A program made the translations under genes and the position numbers. Positions 1 to 9,015 of a DNA stretch of 47,950 bases are shown here, one piece after another; within the stretch, counting starts at the first letter, position 1; every line of letters starts with the position of its first letter. The DNA is taken from positions 1 through 47,950 of the forward strand of contig NZ_KE992824.1 of the NCBI RefSeq assembly GCF_000466485.1, written 5' to 3'. This stretch comes from [Clostridium] symbiosum ATCC 14940. Lineage in GTDB: Bacteria > Bacillota > Clostridia > Lachnospirales > Lachnospiraceae. The notes beneath the pieces were generated by a model, which did not search any database, had not been told where the DNA came from, and saw nothing but the letters and a program-made list of their open reading frames with translations.

Positions 1-34
1 GGACGCGTCCTCCAACCTCAGTTAAATCTCCAAT
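1..34. repeat. GC-rich hairpin repeat, family 1, copy A (truncated by window start)
   Basis: The reverse complement of these 34 bases matches the element at 47842 onward: 19 identical bases (ATTGGAGATTTAACTGAGG), a 2-versus-3 base difference, then 13 identical bases (GGAGGACGCGTCC). In the full copies B and C the right half is an inverted form of the left half, so this is best read as the right end of an element whose remainder lies left of the window. Function unknown. Confidence 0.7.
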
Positions 35-116
35 TTATTACACTGTTAACTAACTGACATTGCCGTGTGAATAGAAACCCAGGGCCTGCTGCCTGATACC
101 GTCTCCGCAAAGCCGG

Positions 117-150
117 AAAGGGAACACGCCTCATGAGACGCATTCCCTTT
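117..150 (-). terminator. Hairpin after the methyltransferase gene, putative terminator
   Basis: An inverted repeat with perfect 8-base outer arms (AAAGGGAA at 117-124, TTCCCTTT at 143-150) and partly paired inner arms sits 21 bases beyond the methyltransferase stop codon. Only three U residues follow the stem on the minus strand, so it is a weak or factor-assisted terminator, or simply a 3'-end stabilising hairpin. It would close the long polA-containing unit. Confidence 0.5.
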
Positions 151-170
151 CATTTACTCTTCCTTGGTAT

Positions 171-1379
171 TTACAATTCTTCCCGAAGCAGCCGGTAAAG
201 AGTCGGCTCCACGTGCAGTTCCTCCATTAATTTCTGAAGTTCCAGCCCTTCATCCTTCTTTGGTTTTCCCTGCTTCACCGCCCGTATCATAATATTCTTC
301 GGCGTATGCTCCATATCGATAAATTCGAGTATCTGCGTCTTATATCCACACTGCTCCAGAAGCTGCGCGCGGATACCGTCGGTGATAAGCGCGGACATCC
401 TCTCCTTCAGCAGTCCATAGCCCAGAACCGGCTGGAGCAGCCCGTTACTTATCTGGCTGTTCAGCTCATGCTGGCAGCACGGCACGGACAGAATTACATC
501 CGCTCCCCATCTGACCGCTTTCGCCATCGCGTAATCCGTGGCCGTGTCGCAGGCGTGGAGCGTCACCACCATATCCACATGAGTGACGCCTTCATAACCG
601 GCAATATCGCCATGGTAAAAATGAAGATTCTCAAAGCCGAATTTCTCACTGAGCCGGTTGCAGAGCGCAATTACATCCTTTTTAAGATCCAGTCCCACCA
701 CCTGAATCGGATAGCCCTTAAGCTCCTTCAGATAATAGTACATGGCAAACGTCAGGTATGACTTGCCGCAGCCAAAATCGATGATGGTATTTACCCGGTT
801 CCGGTCAAGCCTCGGCAGAATATCCTCGATAAACTCCAGGAACCGGTTGATCTGGCGGAATTTATCATACCGCGCCTTCACTACCTTTCCGTCCGCCGTC
901 ATCACGCCAAGCTCCGCCAGAAAGGGAACCGGAGTGCCTTCCGCCAAAACGTAATTTTTCTTCCGGTTATGGCTCGCCAGGCGCTCCATAGCCTCCACAG
1001 ACAGATTATTTCCTGAGGCAGCGCCCTTTCCCTTCTGTCCGGGCGCTATCTTCAGCTTTTTCTTCACAGTGACCGTCCCCTTTTTACCAACGAGGACATT
1101 CATGGAACCGGCCCCTGAGACGACCTCCCCATTCCGGTAGAGACTGTCAAGCTGCTTAAGCAGATAAGAAAGTGCTTCTTCCCTGTCCATATTTTTTTGA
1201 AACGCTTGTTTTTCCGTAAACTCTTCCACCTGAAATTTCAGCGTCCCCTTAAGCATAAGGGGACGCACAGTCATCTTGATGTAATGATCACGGTTGCGGG
1301 GGTTGCTGAAAATCATCCGTTCCAGCTCCCCGTTTAAAAAGAAGCGGAACGCTTCTTCCAATTCTCTTTTATCAGCCAT
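171..1379 (-). CDS. SAM-dependent methyltransferase (Methyltransf_32-like)
   Basis: A 402-residue protein. The Rossmann SAM-binding motif I, DFGCGKSYLTF, lies near residue 200, followed by VVGLDLKK, which supplies the acidic residue that usually binds the SAM ribose. Further on come LHACDTATD and SVPCCQHEL (near residue 300). This acidic/CC pattern is typical of the PF13679 Methyltransf_32 fold, which includes RNA-modifying enzymes; the substrate here is unknown. The N-terminal 130 residues are an accessory region rich in Lys and Glu. It is the last gene of the unit, separated from the PFL gene by a hairpin repeat, and its ribosome site is weak. A tRNA or rRNA target is plausible but only inferred. 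Confidence 0.8.
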   Translation of the reverse strand: MADKRELEEAFRFFLNGELERMIFSNPRNRDHYIKMTVRPLMLKGTLKFQVEEFTEKQAFQKNMDREEALSYLLKQLDSLYRNGEVVSGAGSMNVLVGKKGTVTVKKKLKIAPGQKGKGAASGNNLSVEAMERLASHNRKKNYVLAEGTPVPFLAELGVMTADGKVVKARYDKFRQINRFLEFIEDILPRLDRNRVNTIIDFGCGKSYLTFAMYYYLKELKGYPIQVVGLDLKKDVIALCNRLSEKFGFENLHFYHGDIAGYEGVTHVDMVVTLHACDTATDYAMAKAVRWGADVILSVPCCQHELNSQISNGLLQPVLGYGLLKERMSALITDGIRAQLLEQCGYKTQILEFIDMEHTPKNIMIRAVKQGKPKKDEGLELQKLMEELHVEPTLYRLLREEL

Positions 1380-1401
1380 TGCTATTCCATCTTTCTGTTA
1401 C

Positions 1402-1473
1402 TAATTGAGGCCCGGAGGACGCAGACGGGAACATCCGTGGTCCGTTCCGTACTCGTCCTCCGGGCCCCAACTA
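1402..1473. repeat. GC-rich hairpin repeat, family 1, copy B
   Basis: The arms GGCCCGGAGGACG (1409-1421) and CGTCCTCCGGGCC (1454-1466) form a perfect 13-base stem, extended outward with mismatches through TAATTG and CAACTA. A secondary ACGGGAAC/GTTCCGT pairing lies inside the loop. It fills the gap between the PFL gene and the methyltransferase gene. No U-run follows on either strand, so it is not a classical terminator. The left arm shares TAAYTGAG and GGAGGACG with the other copies. Confidence 0.8.
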
Positions 1474-1476
1474 ACT

Positions 1477-2841
1477 TTAATTCTTAAAGCTGTGAACCGG
1501 CGCCGGGATGCGTCCCGTCCTGCCTATGAAGGCGTCACAGGAAAATTTATTGACCGGGATAATCGGCGCATAGCCCAGAAGGCCGCCGAACTGAGCCGTA
1601 TCGCCGACTTTCTTTCCGATTACCGGAATCAGACGGACGGCCGTGGTTTTCTGGTTGATCATACCGATGGCCGCCTCATCTGCGATAATGCCTGAAATCG
1701 TGGATGGCTTTGTATCACCGGGAATTGCGATCATGTCGAGGCCGACGGAACATACACATGTCATCGCCTCCAGTTTTTCAAGGGTGAGCGCCCCTTCCGC
1801 CACGGCATCGATCATACCCTGATCCTCGCTGACCGGAATAAATGCGCCGCTTAAGCCTCCCACATAAGAAGAAGCCATGATACCGCCCTTCTTCACCTGG
1901 TCGTTGAGCATGGCAAGGGCAGCCGTCGTTCCAGGCGCTCCGCTCCGCTCAAGTCCGATTTCTTCCAGGATCTCGGCTACGCTATCCCCGATCGCAGGAG
2001 TCGGCGCAAGGGAAAGATCGATAATCCCAAATGGAACACCGAGACGTTTGGAAGCTTCCTGTGCTACAAGCTGGCCGACACGGGTGATTTTAAACGCAGT
2101 TTTTTTAATTGTCTCACAGAGGACTTCAAAATTCTCCCCTCTGACCTTCTCAAGCGCCGTCTTTACCACGCCCGGACCGCTGACGCCGACATTGATTATC
2201 GCATCTGCTTCAGTCACGCCGTGGAAGGCTCCCGCCATAAACGGATTATCATCCGGCGCATTGCAGAATACCACAAGCTTTGCACATCCCAGAGAATCCT
2301 TATCTTTGGTCGCCTCCGCCGTCGCCACGATAATCTCGCCCATCAGGCGTACCGCGTCCATATTGAGACCTGTTTTTGTGGAACCGACATTGATGGAGCT
2401 GCACACGCGGTCCGTCACGGCAAGGGCCTGCGGAATCGACCGGATCAGGCGTTCCTCGGCAGGTGTCATCCCTTTAGACACAAGAGCCGAATATCCGCCG
2501 ATAAAATTGACGCCGACTTCCTTCGCCGCCTTATCGAGGGTCTTGGCTATCTCTACAAAATCCTCCGTGGATTTACAGGCGCTGCCGCCGACTAACGCAA
2601 TGGGGGTAATGGAAATTCTCTTATTCACAATCGGAACTCCGAATTCCCTTCCAATAGCGTCTCCGGTGGATACCAGATCCTTTGCATAGGAAGTGATCTT
2701 ATTGTAAATCTTCTCATTCAGCTTCGCCAGGTCGCTGTCAATACAGTCCAGGAGGCTGATGCCCATCGTGATGGTACGTACGTCCAGCTTCTCATGGGCA
2801 ATCATATTGTTGGTCTCAATTACTTCAAACATATTAATCAT
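1477..2841 (-). CDS. PFL family protein (UPF0210/DUF711)
   Basis: A 454-residue protein, the normal full length for the UPF0210 (DUF711) family, which has a pyruvate-formate-lyase-like alpha/beta barrel architecture without a proven reaction. Recognisable stretches are the N-terminal [21 protein letters not shown], the Gly-rich [13 protein letters not shown]-like segment and the C-terminal [14 protein letters not shown]. The gene starts 32 bases after an ACT-domain gene. This ACT-PFL pairing is widely conserved in Firmicutes and suggests that the ACT protein senses a ligand for the PFL protein, but no substrate is known. The ATG start follows a modest AGGAGAAAGGACGG site. No defects are seen. 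Confidence 0.92.
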   Translation of the reverse strand: MINMFEVIETNNMIAHEKLDVRTITMGISLLDCIDSDLAKLNEKIYNKITSYAKDLVSTGDAIGREFGVPIVNKRISITPIALVGGSACKSTEDFVEIAKTLDKAAKEVGVNFIGGYSALVSKGMTPAEERLIRSIPQALAVTDRVCSSINVGSTKTGLNMDAVRLMGEIIVATAEATKDKDSLGCAKLVVFCNAPDDNPFMAGAFHGVTEADAIINVGVSGPGVVKTALEKVRGENFEVLCETIKKTAFKITRVGQLVAQEASKRLGVPFGIIDLSLAPTPAIGDSVAEILEEIGLERSGAPGTTAALAMLNDQVKKGGIMASSYVGGLSGAFIPVSEDQGMIDAVAEGALTLEKLEAMTCVCSVGLDMIAIPGDTKPSTISGIIADEAAIGMINQKTTAVRLIPVIGKKVGDTAQFGGLLGYAPIIPVNKFSCDAFIGRTGRIPAPVHSFKN

Positions 2842-2873
2842 GTGTTTATTCCGTCCTTTCTCCTGCCCCGTTA

Positions 2874-3146
2874 TCAGATGCGGTGCATGCTGGTAAAGAT
2901 TTCTTCCCTCTGGCAGCGGATTGTGACGCCGATATCCTCGCCTACCTTTTCAAGCTCCTTTGCCATATCGTCAAAGGACTTCGGGGATCCGGAAATATCC
3001 ACGATCATCATCATGTTAAAATACTCCTGCAGAATCGTCTGCGTGATATCCAGAATGTTCATCCCGTTTTCAGCCAGGTAATTGCACGTCCTGGCAACAA
3101 TGCCCACCCTGTCTTTCCCAACGATAGTAATAATAATTTTGCTCAT
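2874..3146 (-). CDS. ACT domain-containing protein (UPF0237)
   Basis: A 90-residue single ACT domain. It begins [15 protein letters not shown], the first strand and ligand-binding loop of GcvR-like ACT proteins, and continues [15 protein letters not shown], the usual second strand region. ACT domains bind small ligands, mostly amino acids, and act as regulatory modules. A consensus GAGGAGG site precedes the ATG. It lies between the WalJ-like hydrolase (48-base gap) and the PFL gene (32-base gap), so it is almost certainly co-transcribed with the PFL partner. The ligand is unknown. Confidence 0.92.
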   Translation of the reverse strand: MSKIIITIVGKDRVGIVARTCNYLAENGMNILDITQTILQEYFNMMMIVDISGSPKSFDDMAKELEKVGEDIGVTIRCQREEIFTSMHRI

Positions 3147-3194
3147 AGCGGTTCCTCCTCGATTCTCTGGTCTTCTCTTTTTAGTAGTACAAAT

Positions 3195-3992
3195 CTATAA
3201 TGTAACAATCGGAGACATTTCGTCACGCTTTGCTACTGTAATAGGAAAATCGGACGCCGTATACGGCGAATCTCCCTGACTTATCTCCAGACGCACCGTC
3301 TCATAAGCCAGTTCTTCATAATTATTCTCCTTGCTCAGATGCCCCAGGAAAATATGTTTTAAGTTGTCATGGAGGATACAGTTCAAAAGACGCCCTGCAT
3401 TCTCATTGGAAAGATGGCCGTAATCTCCGAGAATACGCCGTTTCAGATAATATGGATACGGCCCTGCCTCCAGCATCTTTACATCGTGGTTGGATTCCAG
3501 CAAAATGGCGTCCAGTCCCTGCAGATGGTCAATGATATACTGTGAATAATGCCCCATATCGGTAGCTACCGCCACCGACCTCCGGTTATTCTGGACCCGG
3601 TATGCCACCGGATTGGCCGCATCGTGATCTATGCGGAACGGCTTTATCTCAAGGTCGCCTATGTAAAAGTCCACATCATGACAGATGGGACGAAATAACT
3701 CCCTGGGGTAATCTCCCAGGCTTTTCACATTACCGATTTCCTCCAGCGTTTCCTTGGTGCTGTAAATCGGAGTGCCGTATTTTCTGGCCAGAACTCCCAG
3801 CCCTTTTATATGATCGGAATGCTCATGTGTAATCAGGATTCCGTCCAGATCATTTCCCGTCACCCCGATTTCATTCAGTCCCTTTTCAATCCGTTTATTA
3901 CTGATTCCGGCATCTATCAGAATATGGGTCTCATCGCTGCCCACATAGATGCAGTTTCCACTGCTGCCGCTTGCTATACTTACCATCCGCAT
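3195..3992 (-). CDS. MBL-fold metallo-hydrolase, WalJ/YycJ-like
   Basis: A 265-residue metallo-beta-lactamase fold protein. Residues 55-61 are THEHSDH, the HxHxDH di-metal motif, preceded by LIDAGIS. Later metal ligands are visible as DHDAAN and ATDMGHY, with LGHLSKENN near the C terminus. The family member WalJ (YycJ) of Bacillus is a 5'-exonuclease-like protein linked to cell-wall and DNA-repair phenotypes; that role is not shown here. An upstream reading frame would add 58 residues, but they are translated from hairpin repeat DNA. The ATG at 3992 has a GGAAGAGGA site 9-10 bases away and opens directly with MRMVSIASGSSGN, the family N terminus. Confidence 0.9.
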   Translation of the reverse strand: MRMVSIASGSSGNCIYVGSDETHILIDAGISNKRIEKGLNEIGVTGNDLDGILITHEHSDHIKGLGVLARKYGTPIYSTKETLEEIGNVKSLGDYPRELFRPICHDVDFYIGDLEIKPFRIDHDAANPVAYRVQNNRRSVAVATDMGHYSQYIIDHLQGLDAILLESNHDVKMLEAGPYPYYLKRRILGDYGHLSNENAGRLLNCILHDNLKHIFLGHLSKENNYEELAYETVRLEISQGDSPYTASDFPITVAKRDEMSPIVTL

Positions 3993-4025
3993 CTGCTTTA
4001 TTCCTCTTCCAATATGTTCTTTATC

Positions 4026-4144
4026 GTTACTATTCACAGTCGCTATTCCGCGAGGTGTTTTCACTCGTTTTTTGAGTGAAAATCCCGAGTTTAACGGCGC
4101 GACGCGATGAAAAGTAAACTTTTCACCACAATCAACGGTGTTTT
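4026..4144. repeat. Intergenic hairpin cluster with family 2 repeat (GTTACTATTCACAGT)
   Basis: This gap between coaE and the WalJ-like gene holds a 15-mer GTTACTATTCACAGT (4026-4040), identical to one at 28486-28500, followed by GCGAGGTGTTTTCAC, which resembles the element at 45717. Two further hairpins follow: TTTTCACTC/GAGTGAAAA (4058-4066/4074-4082) and TGAAAAGT/ACTTTTCA (4108-4115/4118-4125). A third, ACGGT/ACCGT (4135-4139/4147-4151), overlaps the coaE stop. No U-run follows them, so they do not look like plain terminators. Confidence 0.65.
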
Positions 4145-4777
4145 TTACCGTTTCTGTGCATCGCAAAGCGTGTTACTGTTTGCGGAACCGCGCTTTTCAG
4201 CGGGGCCGTGAATGTAACTCTTTATCTGAGTACGTATCTCTTCCACTGTTTCGTTGTTATCTATCACACGGTCCGCCTGCGCCCTGTATTCATCCTCCGA
4301 CACCTGGTTTGCCATAATTTCCAGGCATTTCTCCCTGGAGTAGCCGCGGCTTTCCATCAGCCTTTTAATCCGGTTTTCCCTGCTTGTAAAGATATACCAG
4401 ATTTCATCAAACATAGCGTTGTGTTCCTCGTCAAAAAGAGCCGCCTCCACTGCCACCAGATTTTTGTCGGAATGGGCTATCGCATATTCGATTTCACTCC
4501 ATACCATGGGGTGAATGATGGAATTCATCTTCTCTATTGAATCCTTATCGCTGAATATCAGCTCCGCCATCCTCTGCCGGTCGATACTTCCGTCAGCGCT
4601 CAGAAGGGAGGTTCCAAAGGCGGCAACCACCCGGCCGTAGCCTTTCTTCCCCGGCTCCATCAGCTGGTGGGCCACCTTGTCCGCTATGATAATATCCGCC
4701 CCGAACTCTTCCTGCAATATCCGAAGCACTTCGCTCTTGCCGGAGCCGACGCCTCCGGTGATGCTGATGACTTTCAT
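4145..4777 (-). CDS. coaE: Dephospho-CoA kinase
   Basis: A 210-residue protein that phosphorylates the 3'-hydroxyl of dephospho-CoA with ATP, the last step of coenzyme A synthesis. The Walker A loop GGVGSGKS is at residues 8-15, DKVAHQL follows the first helix as in CoaE proteins, and IIHPMVWSEIE and VEAALFDE give the CoA-binding region. The ATG at 4777 is chosen over one 13 codons upstream because GGAGGAAGAGA lies directly before it and the protein then opens with the standard MKVISITGG. It follows polA by 72 bases, a gene order common in Firmicutes. Confidence 0.95.
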   Translation of the reverse strand: MKVISITGGVGSGKSEVLRILQEEFGADIIIADKVAHQLMEPGKKGYGRVVAAFGTSLLSADGSIDRQRMAELIFSDKDSIEKMNSIIHPMVWSEIEYAIAHSDKNLVAVEAALFDEEHNAMFDEIWYIFTSRENRIKRLMESRGYSREKCLEIMANQVSEDEYRAQADRVIDNNETVEEIRTQIKSYIHGPAEKRGSANSNTLCDAQKR

Positions 4778-4849
4778 TCTCTTCCTCCACATCCTGCCGC
4801 TTCTGTTATATCTCAATTTGAACTTCCCTGTTCTTTTTCGTCCTGCTTT

Positions 4850-7522
4850 TTATTTCGTCTCGAACCAGGAATGCCCTGTCTTCATATCTATCTCAAGCTC
4901 CACCTTAAGATGGGCCGCATTCTTCATCTCTTCCTCCAGAACCTTCTGAACCTTCTCAAGTTCATCCGTCCATGTCTCAATCAGCAGCTCATCGTGCACC
5001 TGGAGCACCAGACGGGAGCGAAGCTTCTCTTTTCTCAGCCTCTGATCCACCCGGATCATCGCAATCTTGATGATATCGGCCGCCGTTCCCTGGATCGGGG
5101 AGTTCATCGCAACGCGCTCTCCGAAGGATCTCTGCATGAAGTTTGCCGATTTGAGTTCCGGAATCGGCCTTCTCCTTCCAAACATCGTTTCCACATAGCC
5201 CTGCTCTTTTCCCAGCTCCACAAGGTGATCCAGGAATTTCTTCACCTCCGGGTATGTCTCAAAGTACCGGTTGATATATTCCAGGGCTTCTTTTCTGGAA
5301 ATGCTCAGATCCTCACTGAGTCCGAACGCGCTGATTCCGTATACAATTCCAAAGTTAACGGCCTTGGCATTACGTCTCTGCAGCGGCGTCACTTCCTCAA
5401 GCGGCACATGGAACACCTCCGATGCCGTAATGGCATGGATATCCTCCGCCATCCTGTAGGCGTCAATCAGCCGTTCATCCCCCGACATGTGAGCCAGGAC
5501 TCTCAGCTCAATCTGGGAGTAATCGGCGTCCAGGAGAACGCATCCCTCCTGCGGGACAAATACCTTCCTGATTTCCCTGCCCAGCTCCATGCGGACCGGA
5601 ATATTCTGGAGATTTGGCTCAGTGCTGCTGATCCTCCCGGTAGCCGTTATCGTCTGGTTAAAGGTTCCGTGTATCCGGCCGTCCTCCCTGATAAAAGCGG
5701 CCAGACCGTCTGCATAAGTGGATTTTAACTTTGTAAGCTGCCTGTAGTCAAGCACTTTTCTGACAACGGGATATTCCGGCGCCAGCTTCTCCAGCACGTC
5801 GGCTGCGGTGGAATATCCGGTTTTCGTCTTTTTTCCGCCCGGCATCTTCATCCGGTCGAACAGGATCTCTCCAAGCTGTTTGGGGGAATTGATATTAAAC
5901 TCAGTTTCCGTATCCTGATAAATCTCCTGTTCCAGCTTATCAATCTGGACCTTCAGCCTCTCCCCGTAACACCTGAGTTCTTCCCTGCGTACGCAGATCC
6001 CCTCTTCCTGCATATGATAGAGACTGTAAATAACCGGCATCTCAATATCAAAGAACAGTTTGCGCATCCCCGATGCCTCCAGTTTTTTAACAAGCTCGGG
6101 TTTGGCCTTCCACGCCACGTATGCCATATAGCAGACGCAGGTCTGCGCCTTGTCGGGCATCATGTCAAATGCTGCCGTAAATGAGGTTTTTCCCATTAAA
6201 TCGGCCTTAGACGGAACCGTCATATCGAGGTAATCCCTGGCAAGGTCGTCGTAATCGTAAGTGTCCTTCAGAGGATTCAGCAGATATCCGGCCACACCGG
6301 CGTCGAACATGGCCTCACTGCCGCCATCGTTGCCGCTGCCATCCACCACTCGCCTGTCCCTGTTCTTGAGATACGGAAGCTGCGGCTTCAGATCCAGCAC
6401 GCTGACAGAGGGAACGGCCGTGCAAAGCTCTTCCATCCGCTCTGCCAGATATTCACCTGTGATAAAGCCTGCTGCGGGAATGCTGTAAATCTTTTCCTCG
6501 CCGTAACAGAGCGCCATAGCGGCCACCTGTCCGTTCTCAATAACCAGCTGCATTCCGGCTTCCTGTTTTCCGGCTGCCTCACTGAAAATTTTCTCCGCCT
6601 CGGAAAGCTCCGATACGGTTTTAAAATGCTCTTCCACTTTCGAAGCAGAAAAAACATCAGCATCAAATTTCTGGAGAATGGACTTAAACTCCAGCTGTTT
6701 CATATGCTGATAAGCTTCCGGTGTATATAAATTGTTGATTCTTGCGTCTTCCAGCGTAAAATCGATATCGCAGTCAATGCAGATCGTCGCGAGTTCCTTG
6801 CTCATCTGAGCCATATCGTAATGCTCCCTCAGCGCCTTCTGCGCCCTGGGCGGCTTTACCTCATCGATATTCGCATAGGCATTCTCAATCGAACCATAAG
6901 CCGTGATCAGGCTGGTGGCCGTCTTCTCACCGATGGAGGGAACTCCCGGAATATTGTCCGATGCATCTCCCATCAGCGCTTTTACATCTATAAACTCCGT
7001 TGGAGTCACATGATATTCCGCCTGTACGTCGGCAGGATAATAATCCTTGATCTCCGTCGTTCCCCTGGATGTCCTCGGCATGCGGATCTTAATTTTCTCA
7101 TCCGCCAATTGCAGAAGATCCCTGTCTCCCGAGACAACAGAAACCTCCACTCCCTGGGCGGCGCACCGCTTAGCAATCGTTCCCAGGATATCGTCCGCTT
7201 CATAGCCGGGACGTGTCAAGATTGGAATGCCCATGGAGGCCAGCACTTCCTTAATGACAGGGACCTGTTCATGGAGTTCTTCCGGCATTGGCTTTCTCGT
7301 TCCCTTATAGGCCTCAAACATCTTGTGGCGGAATGTGGGATCTTTTAAGTCAAATGCAACTGCCAGGTGATCCGCTTTTTCATCCTCAATAACCCGGAAC
7401 ATAATGCTCAGGAACCCATATACGGCATTTGTATGAAGGCCCTTGGAATTGGTCAGTTCCGGCACACCGTAAAATGCCCTGTTCAGTATGCTGTGGCCGT
7501 CTATCAGTACTAATTTACTCAT
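4850..7522 (-). CDS. polA: DNA polymerase I
   Basis: An 890-residue family A polymerase. Residues 1 to about 290 form the 5'-nuclease (flap) domain, with VLIDGHSILNRAFYG at the start and ALMGDASDNIPGVPSIGEK near 190-210. The middle domain keeps the exonuclease fold (FDAGVAGYLLNP) but I see no DxE motif I, so 3'-5' proofreading is probably lost, as in Bacillus-type Pol I. The polymerase domain has motif A DADYSQIELR (about 665), motif B RRNAKAVNFGIVYG (about 722) and motif C QVHDELL (about 844). It fills repair gaps and removes Okazaki primers. It begins 25 bases after the zinc-finger gene and is followed by coaE. Confidence 0.97.
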   Translation of the reverse strand: MSKLVLIDGHSILNRAFYGVPELTNSKGLHTNAVYGFLSIMFRVIEDEKADHLAVAFDLKDPTFRHKMFEAYKGTRKPMPEELHEQVPVIKEVLASMGIPILTRPGYEADDILGTIAKRCAAQGVEVSVVSGDRDLLQLADEKIKIRMPRTSRGTTEIKDYYPADVQAEYHVTPTEFIDVKALMGDASDNIPGVPSIGEKTATSLITAYGSIENAYANIDEVKPPRAQKALREHYDMAQMSKELATICIDCDIDFTLEDARINNLYTPEAYQHMKQLEFKSILQKFDADVFSASKVEEHFKTVSELSEAEKIFSEAAGKQEAGMQLVIENGQVAAMALCYGEEKIYSIPAAGFITGEYLAERMEELCTAVPSVSVLDLKPQLPYLKNRDRRVVDGSGNDGGSEAMFDAGVAGYLLNPLKDTYDYDDLARDYLDMTVPSKADLMGKTSFTAAFDMMPDKAQTCVCYMAYVAWKAKPELVKKLEASGMRKLFFDIEMPVIYSLYHMQEEGICVRREELRCYGERLKVQIDKLEQEIYQDTETEFNINSPKQLGEILFDRMKMPGGKKTKTGYSTAADVLEKLAPEYPVVRKVLDYRQLTKLKSTYADGLAAFIREDGRIHGTFNQTITATGRISSTEPNLQNIPVRMELGREIRKVFVPQEGCVLLDADYSQIELRVLAHMSGDERLIDAYRMAEDIHAITASEVFHVPLEEVTPLQRRNAKAVNFGIVYGISAFGLSEDLSISRKEALEYINRYFETYPEVKKFLDHLVELGKEQGYVETMFGRRRPIPELKSANFMQRSFGERVAMNSPIQGTAADIIKIAMIRVDQRLRKEKLRSRLVLQVHDELLIETWTDELEKVQKVLEEEMKNAAHLKVELEIDMKTGHSWFETK

Positions 7523-7547
7523 GTTATTGTCTCCTGTCCTGTCAATT

Positions 7548-7883
7548 TTAAAAAAACCAGATTCGAAACTGGAGAAGCACCGTCACAATCACTGCCATAA
7601 TGCTGAGCGTGTTGACTGCATACTTAAGTGACCGGAACAGCCACATCCTGTGTACCCTGGAATAGGATTCCTCGATTCTGCGTTCCAGCGCCCCTGCGAT
7701 ATCAAAGGTACCGTAGCCTTTGTCCAGCTGCTTCAGTCCGACATCTACCATAAAATAGATTTCCAGCTCTTCCTGGCAGTTCCTGCAGGACTCAATATGC
7801 GCCAAAAATGCTTCCGTCTCATCACCGGTCAGTTCATCATTAATATACGGCGTCACCAGATGCTCTGCTTCCTGACAAGTCAC
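7548..7883 (-). CDS. Zinc-finger (anti-sigma-like) membrane protein
   Basis: A 111-residue protein if started at the GTG at 7883, where GGAGGTGAT lies 8 bases upstream. The ATGs at 7889 and 7898 overlap or precede that site and would leave no ribosome-binding sequence. Residues 29-36 are H-x3-C-x2-C (HIESCRNC), the zinc-binding signature of ZAS/zf-HC2 anti-sigma domains, and residues 87-108 form one transmembrane helix close to the C terminus. This gives the usual layout of a membrane-tethered anti-sigma factor, yet no sigma factor gene adjoins it. It is instead the first gene of the polA unit. The partner is unknown, so a true anti-sigma role is only inferred. Confidence 0.8.
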   Translation of the reverse strand: MTCQEAEHLVTPYINDELTGDETEAFLAHIESCRNCQEELEIYFMVDVGLKQLDKGYGTFDIAGALERRIEESYSRVHRMWLFRSLKYAVNTLSIMAVIVTVLLQFRIWFF

Positions 7884-7904
7884 TGCCATCACCTCCATTG
7901 TAAC

Positions 7905-7938
7905 GGCAGAGCACAACCTCCACAAGGCCTGCTCTGCC
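7905..7938 (-). other. Leader hairpin ahead of the zinc-finger/polA unit
   Basis: Perfect 9-base arms (GGCAGAGCA at 7905-7913, TGCTCTGCC at 7930-7938) flank a 16-base loop. It lies in the presumed 5' untranslated region between the promoter at 7950-7978 and the GTG start. No U-run follows, so it may affect stability or translation rather than terminate. Confidence 0.55.
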
Positions 7939-7949
7939 CATTTTCGTAT

Positions 7950-7978
7950 ATCATACAATATTATACCCGATTTTTCAA
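7950..7978 (-). promoter_or_regulatory. Sigma-A promoter of the polA unit
   Basis: On the minus strand TTGAAA (7973-7978) and TATGAT (7950-7955) are 17 bases apart. A competing TATAAT inside the spacer lacks a -35 at the right distance. Transcription would start about 60 bases ahead of the zinc-finger gene and could run through to the methyltransferase. Confidence 0.6.
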
Positions 7979-7996
7979 GCGATCCCTTTCATTGTT

Positions 7997-8935
7997 TTAC
8001 GCCCCCATCATCTGCCTGAACAATCCCGCGTACTCCGTCCTGTGGTTCTCGACAAATTCTATCGCTTTGGAAGGATGCTTGCACCCCTGCCCTGTCAGGA
8101 GATACGGAATGTCATATCCCCAGAGGATGCCGGCCTGCTTCAACAGAAGGACATGATTTTCAATAAACTCTATCACCGGCAGCTCATTATATTTTTCCGA
8201 TGAGCCGATATATCCCAAGAGCTGTTCCGAACCGCAGTTGCCGGCTCCCCTGCCCATTCCGTTCACCGTCACATCGAGAAGCGCGGCGCCGCACCGCATT
8301 GCCTCAATCGTATTGGCAAATGCCAGCTGCTGGTTGTTGTGGGCATGGATCCCCACCTTTCTGCCATTCCCCGCCAATCTAATGTATCGTTTTGTCAGCG
8401 CTTTAATCTGTTCCGGATAAAAGGAGCCGTAGCTGTCCACAACATAGACTGCGTCGGCCCGGCTTTTACTCACGGTTTCCAGCGCCCTGTCTATCTCCTC
8501 ATCCGTATTATTGGAAATCGCCATAATATTTACCGATGTTTCATAGCCGCGCTCTTTGCAGCAGCTTACCATCTCCATTGCCTCCCCCATCTGTTCCGCA
8601 TAGGCGGCAATCCGGACCATATCAATCACACTGTCCTTCTTTTCCAAAATGTCTTTACTGTAGTCGGTTCTCCCCACATCAGCCATAACGGAAATCTTCA
8701 TGGAGGTTTTATTATCCCCGACAACAGCCCTCAAATCTTCCTCGCGGCAGAATTTCCATTTTCCGAACTCCCTGCGGTCAAACAGCGCTTCCGATGCCTT
8801 ATATCCAAATTCCATATAGTCAATGCCTGCCTGTAAATTTGCCTGATACAGTCCGCGCACAAAGTCATCCGTAAAATAAAAACGGTTTACCAGTCCTCCG
8901 TCTCTCAATGTACAATCTAAAATTTTCTGCTCCAT
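7997..8935 (-). CDS. HMGL-like (DRE-TIM metallolyase) aldolase family protein
   Basis: A 312-residue TIM-barrel protein of the DRE-TIM superfamily, which includes HMG-CoA lyase, isopropylmalate synthase and 4-hydroxy-2-oxovalerate aldolase. LDCTLRDGG at residues 6-14 carries the Arg-Asp pair that binds the metal and substrate. GIHAHNN (about 195-201) supplies the two metal-binding histidines, and NGMGRGAGN (about 225-233) is the conserved Gly-rich loop. The best family match is the 4-hydroxy-2-oxovalerate aldolase-like group, but there is no aromatic-degradation gene or acylating aldehyde dehydrogenase nearby, so the substrate is open. The ATG has an AGAAGGGAG site. It lies downstream of the leader-peptide module at 9.05-9.30 kb. 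Confidence 0.85.
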   Translation of the reverse strand: MEQKILDCTLRDGGLVNRFYFTDDFVRGLYQANLQAGIDYMEFGYKASEALFDRREFGKWKFCREEDLRAVVGDNKTSMKISVMADVGRTDYSKDILEKKDSVIDMVRIAAYAEQMGEAMEMVSCCKERGYETSVNIMAISNNTDEEIDRALETVSKSRADAVYVVDSYGSFYPEQIKALTKRYIRLAGNGRKVGIHAHNNQQLAFANTIEAMRCGAALLDVTVNGMGRGAGNCGSEQLLGYIGSSEKYNELPVIEFIENHVLLLKQAGILWGYDIPYLLTGQGCKHPSKAIEFVENHRTEYAGLFRQMMGA

Positions 8936-9015
8936 GATGTGTCTCCCTTCTGCCCGTCTCTGCGGGGCTTTTGCTGTTATCCGGAAATCCGCTCGTGGGA
9001 TCCTCCGCAGAGCGG

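Noticed and set aside
3993-4166. 58-codon N-terminal extension of the WalJ-like hydrolase
   Set aside because: It would be translated from hairpin repeat DNA, lacks a ribosome site and overlaps the coaE stop region. The ATG at 3992 has a good site and the family N terminus.
4667-5728. Long plus-strand frame opposite polA (353 codons)
   Set aside because: It lies antisense to the well-supported polA gene, has no ribosome site or family motif, and reads as a shadow of polA codon use.
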